Source of the DNA: an uncultured Collinsella sp.
GTDB taxonomy: Bacteria > Actinomycetota > Coriobacteriia > Coriobacteriales > Coriobacteriaceae
DNA length: 6,673 bases
Assembly (NCBI GenBank): GCA_902470905.1
Contig: CABRIC010000074.1
Location: 1-6,673 of the forward strand
Direction of reading: 5' to 3'
Shown: one piece after another, positions 1 through 4,881 of the stretch
How positions within the stretch are numbered: the stretch's first letter is position 1
How the letters are laid out: every line of letters starts with the position of its first letter
Position numbers and translations under genes: made by a program
Notes under the pieces: generated by a model
What the model was told of the DNA's origin: nothing
Database searches by the model: none
What the model saw: only the letters and a program-made list of their open reading frames with translations

Positions 1-45
1 GATAGCGTAGCGTCTCGTGGGCTCGGAGATGTGTATAAGAGACAG
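1..45. other. Residual Nextera i7 sequencing adapter (not genomic)
   Basis: Positions 12-45 match the Nextera read-2 transposon adapter, including the 19-bp Tn5 mosaic end at 27-45 (AGATGTGTATAAGAGACAG). Positions 4-11 (AGCGTAGC) are an 8-base index, which I recognise as the reverse complement of Nextera index N709, and 1-3 are the end of the P7 primer. Genomic sequence starts at 46. Any reading frame that begins here, such as one starting at 31, is an artefact. Confidence 0.98.
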
Positions 46-234
46 CTGTACGACATCGCCCTTCATGATAGGCTTGCCATAAAGGCGAAGTCGCTCCGGG
101 CGGTTGTGTTCAAATACAAGCCCAAACTGGCGCTGCGCCGCAAAGGCGCGGATGTCGGCAGCGAGCTGACGATCGCCCAGCTTGACAGCGCGATCAACAA
201 GGTTCTGAACGACTGCTTGCGTCGTCTGAGACAT
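46..234 (-). CDS. N-terminal fragment of a probable site-specific DNA methyltransferase (type III-like), cut by the fragment end
   Basis: The first 63 codons of a minus-strand gene are present; the rest is lost at the adapter. The start is the ATG at 234-232, preceded by a strong GGGGGAG ribosome site, and it overlaps by one base the stop codon of the small gene upstream (TGATG), so the two are translationally coupled. The fragment begins with a helical stretch (MSQTTQAVVQNLVDRAV), then has the block FGLVFEHNRPERLRLYGKPI at residues 37-56 followed by a basic, glycine-containing KGD turn. I recognise an 'FGLVFEhnxPE...LYGkPixxGD' pattern at the N-terminus of large adenine-specific DNA methyltransferases of type III-like restriction systems. 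No catalytic motif (FxGxG or DPPY) lies within the surviving part, so the assignment rests on this N-terminal pattern alone. It could belong to another large restriction or defence protein sharing that domain. Confidence 0.55.
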
Positions 235-401
235 CACTTCTCCCCCTTACACTTCTCGTCAATCCATTCGCGCAGGACTTTAGCCACCGTCTTATCCTGG
301 CGCGCGGCATAGGACTTAAGAGCCCGCTTATCCTCACGGGTTATCGAGAGCGTGAACTTATCCAGCTCCTTTTCGGCATGAACAGCCTGATCTTCCTCCA
401 T
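234..401 (-). CDS. Small ribbon-helix-helix-like DNA-binding protein, 55 aa
   Basis: A 55-residue protein. Its ATG at 401-399 follows a near-perfect ribosome site (GGAGGGG at 413-407, 5-nt spacer), and its stop overlaps the next ATG. After a polar N-terminus (residues 1-14), residues 15-20 (KFTLSI) look like the single DNA-contacting beta strand. Residues 21-35 (TREDKRALKSYAARQ) and 37-51 (KTVAKVLREWIDEKC) look like the two helices of a CopG/MetJ-type ribbon-helix-helix fold. Family members are usually 45-110 aa dimers that autorepress their operon or act as antitoxins. The likely roles here are autoregulator of the methyltransferase operon or a modification-system control protein. The 8-bp-spaced palindrome at 466-487 is a natural operator for it. 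The fold is inferred from pattern only. An antitoxin role is possible, but no toxin is visible next to it. Confidence 0.7.
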   Translation of the reverse strand: MEEDQAVHAEKELDKFTLSITREDKRALKSYAARQDKTVAKVLREWIDEKCKGEK

Positions 402-451
402 GGTCGCCCCTCCGAATTGACCTGTTCTACGTTCCTTAATTGACCGAAATC

Positions 452-487
452 ATTTTACGGCAGAATACGTAATTACGTAATTACGTA
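452..487 (-). promoter_or_regulatory. Candidate promoter/operator of the ribbon-helix-helix–methyltransferase operon
   Basis: Positions 466-487 form a perfect 22-bp palindrome made of three TACGTA boxes (466-471, 474-479, 482-487) in 8-bp register. On the minus strand a -10-like TAAAAT lies at 457-452, about 50 bases before the start codon at 401. With a 17-bp spacer, the -35 position would fall inside the palindrome (480-475), so a protein bound there would block RNA polymerase. No good -35 hexamer is present, as expected if the operator replaces it or an activator is needed. Ribbon-helix-helix proteins typically bind such tandem boxes cooperatively, one dimer per box. Confidence 0.55.
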
Positions 488-525
488 GACTAATTTGAGC
501 TATGCATCACTCAATCACTAGTCAG

Positions 526-558
526 TATTCGTTGACGAATCGTTGGGGATAACGAATA
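526..558. repeat. Nested inverted repeats
   Basis: TATTCGTT (526-533) is the exact reverse complement of AACGAATA (551-558). Within the left half, ATTCGT (527-532) also pairs with ACGAAT (535-540) across a 2-bp spacer. The two pairings are mutually exclusive, giving a short or a long hairpin. It could be a protein-binding site. Its role is unknown. Confidence 0.5.
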
Positions 559-590
559 TATCGAGGTAGACAGTCGTTTTTACCGTCTGC

Positions 591-642
591 GAGTACCAGC
601 AAATCGATACTCAAAACGTCGTGAGTACATTTTGAGTACCAG
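591..642. repeat. Cluster of GAGTAC repeats, direct and inverted
   Basis: GAGTACCAG occurs twice (591-599 and 634-642) and GAGTAC once more at 623-628. TACTCAAAA (608-616) is the exact reverse complement of TTTTGAGTA (630-638). Dense short direct and inverted copies in non-coding DNA are typical of a protein-binding array, such as recombinase arm sites or an operator. No protein partner can be named from this window. Confidence 0.5.
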
Positions 643-726
643 TCCGAGCGACCTCTTGCGGGCGAAAGCAATCTGCTGGTCAGCATTAATTAGAAATAAA
701 TTGATGGCGTTGCTTCGGTAATTGAA

Positions 727-744
727 AGTACTTTAAAACGTACT
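727..744. repeat. Short inverted repeat AGTAC-N8-GTACT
   Basis: AGTAC (727-731) and GTACT (740-744) are exact reverse complements around an AT-rich 8-bp spacer. The GTAC core is shared with the repeat cluster at 591-642, so the two may be sites for one protein. Confidence 0.35.
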
Positions 745-793
745 AGCAAACAATCATCCCAGCTAAACAGCTTGAGAGATTGAACGACAGGCT

Positions 794-810
794 TGTATGT
801 ACCACATACA
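794..810. repeat. Short palindrome TGTATGT-ACC-ACATACA
   Basis: A 7-bp exact inverted repeat with a 3-bp spacer lies just beyond the guaA terminator. It is not followed by a T tract on either strand and so is not an intrinsic terminator. It may be a protein-binding site or chance. Confidence 0.35.
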
Positions 811-842
811 CCACAGCACACACGCGCCCATGGCAGGCAAAT

Positions 843-876
843 AAAAAACGAGGGAGGCCGCATCCGACCTCCCTCG
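843..876 (-). terminator. Rho-independent terminator of guaA
   Basis: Read on the minus strand, CGAGGGAGG (876-868) pairs perfectly with CCTCCCTCG (857-849) around a 10-nt loop, and a run of six T residues (848-843) follows immediately. It lies 14 bases after the guaA stop codon. Confidence 0.92.
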
Positions 877-890
877 CAAAGGGCTATTTA

Positions 891-902
891 CTATTCCCAC
901 TC
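891..902 (-). other. guaA 3' end, possible attachment-site core
   Basis: The last codons of guaA (GAGTGGGAATAG on the minus strand) encode the conserved Glu-Trp-Glu-stop end. This stretch is used as an integration site by islands and conjugative elements in several bacterial groups. The DNA just beyond it is AT-rich, repeat-bearing and leads into methyltransferase-type genes, which suits an inserted element. No second copy of the 12-mer is visible between 46 and 890 and no integrase gene is present, so this is only a candidate. Confidence 0.3.
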
Positions 903-2489
903 GATGGTCGCGGGCGGCTTGGACGTGATGTCGTAGCACACGCGGTTGGCGCCGGGAACCTCGGCCACGATGCGGCCGGAAATGCGGGCCAGCACGTCGT
1001 AGGGCAGCTTGGCCCAGTCGGCGGTCATGGCATCGCTGGACTCGACGGCACGCAGGATGATCGGACGCTGATAGGTGCGCTCGTCGCCCATAACACCGAC
1101 GGACTTGATGTCGGGCAGGACCGCGAAATACTGCCAGCAGCTGTGCTCGGAGTTGCGCTCGCCAGTCTGCTCAAACAGACGCTGGTTGTAGGCGTCGAGC
1201 TCCTCGCGCACGATGGCATCGGCGTTCTTGAGGATCTCGAGCTTCTCCTTATCGACCGCGCCGATGATACGGATAGCAAGACCCGGGCCCGGGAAAGGCT
1301 GACGGAACACGATGTGACCCGGCAGGCCCAGCGCCAGACCGAGCGCGCGGACCTCGTCCTTAAAGAAGTGGTCGAGCGGCTCGATGAGGTCGAAGTGCAC
1401 GCCCTCGGGGAACGGGATCAAGTTGTGATGGCTCTTGATGGTGGCCGTCTTGCCACCCGTCTTGCGAGCGCCGGACTCGATGATGTCGGGGTAGATGGTG
1501 CCCTGAGCCAGGTACTTGACCGGCTTGCCATCGGTCTCGAGCTGCTGTGCCACGGCGAAGAACTCTTTCCAGAACTGCGTACCGATGATGCGACGCTTCT
1601 CCTCGGGCTCGGTCACGCCGGCCAAAAGCTCGGCATAACGGTCCTCGGCGTGGACGTGGATAAAGTCGACGTCAAACTGCTTGGTGAAGACCTCCTCCAC
1701 CTGCTCGGGCTCGCCCTTGCGAAGCAGACCGTGGTTGATGAACACGCAGGTCATCTGCTTGCCCACAGCGCGGGCGCCCAGCGCAGCCACGACGGAGGAG
1801 TCAACGCCGCCGGACAGAGCCAGAATCACGCGGTCGTCACCGACCTTCTCGCGGAACTCGGCCGTCATGGTCTCGACCAGGTCGTCCATGCTCCAGTTGG
1901 GCTCCAGGCCACAGATCTCAAACAGGAAGTTGCTCAGCAGCTGCTGACCGTACTCGGAGTGCTTGACCTCGGGGTGGAACTGCGTGGTGAAAATCTTGCG
2001 CTCGACGCACTCCATGGCGGCAACCGGGCACACGTCGGTGCTGGCGGTAACGGTAAAGCCCTCGGGCACCTCGGACACGGCGTCGCGGTGGCTCATCCAC
2101 ACGGTCTGCTCCATGGGCGTGGAGTTAAAGAGCTTGGCGCCGGCCGTGCGCGTGATGGTGGCGCGGCCGTACTCGCCCACCTCGGAGTGGCCGACCTTGC
2201 CGCCGAGCGTCACGGCCGTGATCTGATGGCCGTAGCAAAAGCCCAGGACGGGAAGGCCCAGGTCAAAGATGGCAGGATCGATGGACGGAGCGTCCTCGGC
2301 ATACACAGAGGCCGGGCCGCCGGAAAGGATGAGCGCAGAGGCGTTCATTTCGCGAATCTCGTCGGCCGAGATGTCGCAGGGGACAATCTCGGAATACACG
2401 TTGAGGTCGCGGACGCGACGGGCAATGAGCTGACCGTACTGCGCACCAAAGTCGAGTACGAGGACCTTTGCGGAAGCCTTTTGATCCAT
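891..2489 (-). CDS. guaA: GMP synthase (glutamine-hydrolysing)
   Basis: This cytosolic enzyme makes GMP from XMP, ATP and glutamine, the last step of guanine nucleotide synthesis. At 532 aa it has the usual length. The N-terminal class I glutamine amidotransferase domain (about residues 8-195) carries the nucleophile Cys85 in GFCYGHQ and the His172/Glu174 pair in QFHPE. The ATP pyrophosphatase domain follows (about 215-405), with the P-loop SGGVDSS at 226-232. The C-terminal dimerisation domain ends in the conserved KPPATIEWE. The ATG at 2489-2487 has a strong ribosome site (AAGAGGGGG, 5-nt spacer). The gene stands alone, with its own terminator at 876-843, and is divergent from the asparaginase gene. 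I see no purine riboswitch in the leader; the nearest -10-like box is TATAAC at 2570-2565. The gene looks intact. Confidence 0.98.
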   Translation of the reverse strand: MDQKASAKVLVLDFGAQYGQLIARRVRDLNVYSEIVPCDISADEIREMNASALILSGGPASVYAEDAPSIDPAIFDLGLPVLGFCYGHQITAVTLGGKVGHSEVGEYGRATITRTAGAKLFNSTPMEQTVWMSHRDAVSEVPEGFTVTASTDVCPVAAMECVERKIFTTQFHPEVKHSEYGQQLLSNFLFEICGLEPNWSMDDLVETMTAEFREKVGDDRVILALSGGVDSSVVAALGARAVGKQMTCVFINHGLLRKGEPEQVEEVFTKQFDVDFIHVHAEDRYAELLAGVTEPEEKRRIIGTQFWKEFFAVAQQLETDGKPVKYLAQGTIYPDIIESGARKTGGKTATIKSHHNLIPFPEGVHFDLIEPLDHFFKDEVRALGLALGLPGHIVFRQPFPGPGLAIRIIGAVDKEKLEILKNADAIVREELDAYNQRLFEQTGERNSEHSCWQYFAVLPDIKSVGVMGDERTYQRPIILRAVESSDAMTADWAKLPYDVLARISGRIVAEVPGANRVCYDITSKPPATIEWE

Positions 2490-2564
2490 GGTTTCCCCCT
2501 CTTGTTGGCGGGGAGCCAGTGCCCACCCGCGCGAATAAACGAAAACAGCTTACATAGTGTACAC

Positions 2565-2570
2565 GTTATA
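2565..2570 (-). promoter_or_regulatory. Possible -10 box of the guaA promoter
   Basis: TATAAC on the minus strand matches the sigma-70-type -10 consensus at five of six positions and would give a leader of about 70 nt before the guaA ATG. There is no recognisable -35 at the right distance. The 8-bp palindrome GTGTACAC (2557-2564) lies around the expected transcription start and could be a regulator half-site pair. Confidence 0.3.
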
Positions 2571-2634
2571 TGGGGTTTCTCGTCCCTCGCAGCCATCAGC
2601 GCACGGCAAACGCACGACCTGGGCCCTATTTGAC

Positions 2635-2706
2635 GGTAATTGAAGCGTTACCAGACGTTACAGATGATGTAATACGTTTGAACATTGGACGCCCTGTGCC
2701 ACAATA
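2635..2706 (+). promoter_or_regulatory. Candidate promoter and upstream operator of the asparaginase gene
   Basis: A TTGAAC box at 2678-2683 and a CACAAT box at 2700-2705 (16-bp spacer) give a weak but reasonable sigma-70-type promoter about 50 bases before the start codon. Directly upstream, TTACA (2658-2662) and TGTAA (2668-2672) form an exact inverted repeat with a 5-bp spacer. CGTTAC is repeated at 2646-2651 and 2656-2661, one helical turn apart, and GGTAA (2635-2639) pairs with TTACC (2648-2652). This suggests a transcription-factor site next to the -35 box. Confidence 0.4.
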
Positions 2707-2756
2707 CTGCCGAACGGCTCCGCCCCTGCGGCGGCAAATACGATAGGAATACCAGC

Positions 2757-3770
2757 ATGAAGCGCATCCTTCTCATCGCCACGGGCGGCACCATCGCATC
2801 GACCGAGGATGGCAACGGCCTCTCCCCCGCCCTGACCGGTGAGGAGCTCGCCCAGAGCGTCCCCGAGATCTCGGGCCTCTGCGAGCTCGACGTGGTGCAG
2901 CCGATGAACATCGACAGTACCAATATGCGCCCCAGTGACTGGATGCGTATCCGCGACGTCATCGTCGAGGGTTATGCCGACCACGACGGCTTCGTGATTC
3001 TGCACGGCACCGACACCATGAGCTACACCGCGGCGGCGCTTTCCTATCTGATTCAGGACAGCCCCAAGCCCATCGTGCTCACCGGCTCGCAAAAGCCCAT
3101 GGGCAATCCCTTTACCGACGCCAAGCTCAACCTGTACCAGAGCCTGCTCTATGCGCTCGACGAACACTCGCACGACGTCTCAATCGTGTTTGGCGGCGTC
3201 GCCATTGCCGGCACGCGCGCCCGCAAACAGCGCACCATGAGCTTTAACGCGTTCATTAGCGTCAACTATCCGCCCATCGCCTATATCCGCAACGGCCGCA
3301 TCGTGCGCAACGGGCTTCACGGTACGCATCAGGGCGAAAACCCGGTGCATTTCTACGACAGCATCGACCCGCGCGTATTTGTACTCAAGCTTACGCCCGG
3401 CGTAAACCCGGGCATCCTCGACGCCCTAGCCGATAGCTACGACGCCGTGATTCTAGAGACCTTTGGCATTGGCGGTATCCCCGAGTTTGGTGAGTCGGGC
3501 GAGTCGTTCCAAGAGGCAATTTTCCGCTGGGTCGATTCGGGCCGCACCGTCGTTATGACCACGCAGGTCCCCGAAGAGGGCCTCGATCTGGGCGTTTATG
3601 AGGTTGGCCGTGCTTACGCCGATCATCCGGGCATTCTGCGCGGCGATGACATGACCACCGAGACGCTCGTGGCCAAAACCATGTGGGCGCTCGGCCAGTC
3701 ACGCGATGCGGCTGAGATTCAGCGTCTGTTCTACAGCCAAGTCAACCACGACCGCATCCCGATGGCGTAA
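2757..3770 (+). CDS. ansA: L-asparaginase, cytosolic type I
   Basis: It hydrolyses L-asparagine to aspartate and ammonia. The 337-aa length is close to that of cytosolic type I enzymes, and there is no signal peptide, so it is expected to act in the cytoplasm on imported or internal asparagine. The first signature TGGTIAS (residues 9-15) supplies the nucleophile Thr12. The second, HGTDTM (83-88), supplies Thr85 and Asp86, and the likely catalytic lysine is Lys157 in RARKQRT. The smaller C-terminal domain begins around residue 210. The start chosen is the ATG at 2757, which has AGGAA at 2745-2749 and places the first signature right at the N-terminus. An upstream in-frame TTG at 2685 would add 24 unrelated residues and overlap the promoter. 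It is monocistronic, with the convergent regulator gene 22 bp beyond its stop. Glutaminase side activity cannot be judged. Confidence 0.93.
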   Translation: MKRILLIATGGTIASTEDGNGLSPALTGEELAQSVPEISGLCELDVVQPMNIDSTNMRPSDWMRIRDVIVEGYADHDGFVILHGTDTMSYTAAALSYLIQDSPKPIVLTGSQKPMGNPFTDAKLNLYQSLLYALDEHSHDVSIVFGGVAIAGTRARKQRTMSFNAFISVNYPPIAYIRNGRIVRNGLHGTHQGENPVHFYDSIDPRVFVLKLTPGVNPGILDALADSYDAVILETFGIGGIPEFGESGESFQEAIFRWVDSGRTVVMTTQVPEEGLDLGVYEVGRAYADHPGILRGDDMTTETLVAKTMWALGQSRDAAEIQRLFYSQVNHDRIPMA

Positions 3771-3783
3771 TTCAGCTGTCGGC

Positions 3784-3805
3784 GGGTATCCCCTATTCGA
3801 TACCC
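3784..3805. other. Hairpin between convergent genes (weak bidirectional terminator?)
   Basis: GGGTATC (3784-3790) pairs perfectly with GATACCC (3799-3805) around an 8-nt loop. It lies between the asparaginase stop and the end of the convergent regulator gene, overlapping the last codons of the latter. No T run follows on either strand, so it does not meet the usual form of an intrinsic terminator. Confidence 0.4.
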
Positions 3806-4011
3806 TCAAGAAGCTCTGACACCGTCATACCGAGTGCGGGTGCGATCTTAAATAGAACCTTGAGCGTGAAATTTGCCGTCCCATCTTCGATTCGGTCGAG
3901 GTAGGGTCGGCTGATTCCTGTCGCCACACAAAAATCAACCTTGGAGATACCAAGGTCTCTGCGTGTCTCTTCGACCCGCCTACCAAGAATCTGTTTCGCA
4001 CGTTCGTCCAT
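3793..4011 (-). CDS. XRE-family helix-turn-helix transcriptional regulator, 72 aa
   Basis: This is a minimal single-domain Cro/CI-type DNA-binding protein. Residues 8-66 follow the five-helix pattern. LGRRVEETRRDLGISKVDFC is helix 1 into helix 2, VATGISRPYLDRIEDGTANF is the turn and recognition helix ending in the typical 'RIEDG', and LKVLFKIAPALGMTVSELL closes the fold. There is no ligand-binding or dimerisation tail, so it probably works as a small dimeric repressor. The ATG at 4011-4009 has no clear ribosome site, and the only upstream ATG (4040) is in another frame. The -10-like core of the palindrome at 4041-4064 would place transcription start close to 4042, giving a short leader and suggesting weak translation. 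It is divergent from the 129-aa gene and the two share that palindrome, so the regulator probably controls both itself and that gene. Its own target beyond this site is unknown. Confidence 0.88.
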   Translation of the reverse strand: MDERAKQILGRRVEETRRDLGISKVDFCVATGISRPYLDRIEDGTANFTLKVLFKIAPALGMTVSELLEGIE

Positions 4012-4040
4012 GCAGCCGAGTTTGAAATGGAGCCGAACAT

Positions 4041-4064
4041 AAACGTAAACTATAGTTTACGTTT
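4041..4064. promoter_or_regulatory. Perfect 24-bp palindromic operator with divergent promoter core
   Basis: Positions 4041-4064 read identically on both strands, with half-sites AAACGTAAAC and GTTTACGTTT around a TATA centre. TATAGT, five of six matches to a -10 box, occurs on the plus strand at 4051-4056 and on the minus strand at 4054-4049, so one site can place promoters in both directions. The operator lies 29 bp from the regulator start and 23 bp from the other gene's ATG. A dimer of the adjacent XRE protein bound here would occlude both promoters. I found no strong -35 hexamer on either side. Confidence 0.8.
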
Positions 4065-4087
4065 TGCCGAATACACAGGAGTTTTCT

Positions 4088-4477
4088 ATGTCGGGTTCTT
4101 CGGTCCGCATGTACCGAGCCACGCCTCGCACAAACAGCGCGCCGCCCAAGCTCGTCGTCGTTGAATCAGAATGCCTTTCGCCCGATGAGCGCACAGCATT
4201 TGCATTGCTATCAAGTCGCGTCGCCGCCGTTCTGGTCCCTTGCCCGGCGCAAGGTGAACTTGCTATCCAATGCCAGGCGCACAGCTGCTCGCTCAATCAG
4301 GCTGCCGTGATCGCAACCAGCCAACGCGGTCTGCCCCTTCTCCTGGAAGCCGGTATCGCACTCGCCCTTCGCGGCGCCGGATACGAAAACGAGGCCGCCG
4401 CCGACATGGTCTTTAAACCACGATCGAGCGGCGGCCTCGCAGCAGCTATCGAATATGTGTGCAGACTCGTTGCCTAA
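4088..4477 (+). CDS. Hypothetical protein, 129 aa, resembling a compact HAD/Cof-type fold without catalytic residues
   Basis: I do not recognise this as a named family. The ATG at 4088 has a good ribosome site (AGGAG at 4077-4081, 6-nt spacer); a TTG at 4064 inside the palindrome is a poor alternative. Residues 21-30 (KLVVVESECL) resemble HAD motif I (hhhhDxDGTL) with both Asp changed to Glu. VAAVLVPC at 45-52 is a second hydrophobic strand. Residues 72-97 (AAVIATSQ.. LPLLLEAGIALALRGA) align by eye with the Cof-type block 'viaiGDgxNDipMLeaAGigVAMgnA', but the GDxxND acidic residues are replaced by Ser, Gln, Arg and Gly. Residues 103-124 (AAADMVFKPRSSGGLAAAIE) match the following 'aAdyvt.sndedGvAkale'. 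It may be a non-catalytic, cap-less HAD derivative acting as a binding or regulatory partner, or a decayed gene. It is divergent from the XRE regulator and has no signal peptide or membrane segment. Confidence 0.75.
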   Translation: MSGSSVRMYRATPRTNSAPPKLVVVESECLSPDERTAFALLSSRVAAVLVPCPAQGELAIQCQAHSCSLNQAAVIATSQRGLPLLLEAGIALALRGAGYENEAAADMVFKPRSSGGLAAAIEYVCRLVA

Positions 4478-4486
4478 AAGGACAAG

Positions 4487-4870
4487 CTAGAAACCAAAGC
4501 CAAAGCCCGTTCCGGTAATCGCCGAGTACATAAAGTAAACGTTGATCACGTTGAGGAACACACCCGTGATGCAACCGTTGCGCAGGTAGCGTTCGCACAC
4601 GATGCGCGCCATGGCGGCGGAGTCATCATTGTTTTTAGCTTGACGTCCCGCCGTAAAGTATGTCGCCACGCTCAGCAGCAGGTTGAGCACCGGCAGCGCC
4701 AGCAACTCGTAGCTCTTGCCCCAGCGCGTCACCTCGCCGGCGGCGTTAAACTTCGTTGCCACCTCGGGACCAATGTTGGGGATAACGCACGCTGCGACCA
4801 CCAGCGGAATCACCGCAAGTACGAGCAGCGCAATACCCATGTAGCCAGCTTTTTTGCCGTATTTAAACAT
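4487..4870 (-). CDS. DUF1648-type small integral membrane protein, 127 aa
   Basis: This is a predicted inner-membrane protein of unknown function. Three hydrophobic segments are visible at about residues 9-30, 53-73 and 99-119. The loop after the first segment (IPNIGPEVATKFNAAGEVTRW) has the 'P..i..hfn..G.vtrw' pattern typical of DUF1648, the domain found at the N-terminus of SdpI-like immunity proteins. The short C-terminal tail TGTGFGFGF is low in complexity. The ATG at 4870-4868 is 11 bp after the ychF stop, and its probable ribosome site (AAGGG) overlaps that stop, so it is most likely co-transcribed and coupled with ychF. Its stop lies only 9 bp from that of the convergent 129-aa gene, and no terminator is visible between them. 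The full SdpI architecture is longer, so an immunity function should not be assumed. Confidence 0.82.
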   Translation of the reverse strand: MFKYGKKAGYMGIALLVLAVIPLVVAACVIPNIGPEVATKFNAAGEVTRWGKSYELLALPVLNLLLSVATYFTAGRQAKNNDDSAAMARIVCERYLRNGCITGVFLNVINVYFMYSAITGTGFGFGF

Positions 4871-4881
4871 ATGCGTCGCCC

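Larger units (their letters stand above)
402..890. other. AT-rich, repeat-bearing stretch without a convincing gene
   Basis: I read all six frames here and found no ORF with a plausible start, ribosome site and composition; the best is a 16-codon ATG frame at 502. The stretch is visibly more AT-rich than the housekeeping genes to the right. It holds, from left to right, the 5' leader and probable promoter/operator of the small protein gene (452-487), nested inverted repeats (526-558), GAGTAC repeats (591-642), two small palindromes (727-744 and 794-810) and the guaA terminator (843-876). The leader of the small gene also carries AATTGACC twice, at 415-422 and 438-445. Confidence 0.6.

Noticed and set aside
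31..312. Plus-strand frame of 93 codons at the left end
   Set aside because: It starts inside the adapter and lies opposite two better-supported minus-strand genes with strong ribosome sites.
466..487. Short CRISPR-like or iteron replication-origin array
   Set aside because: Three 8-bp boxes without spacers form a palindrome; there is no Rep gene, DnaA box cluster or CRISPR spacer structure, so an operator is the simpler explanation.
780..2633. 617-codon plus-strand frame across guaA
   Set aside because: It is the antisense shadow of guaA, kept open by GC-rich codon bias; it is Gly/Ala/Leu/His-rich with no recognisable domain or ribosome site.
2490..2640. Purine riboswitch in the guaA leader
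   Set aside because: I could not find the conserved purine-aptamer core or a paired expression platform in this leader.
2658..3173. 171-codon minus-strand frame across the asparaginase gene
   Set aside because: It is antisense to a gene with intact catalytic motifs and reads as low-complexity Val/Gly/Ala/His sequence.
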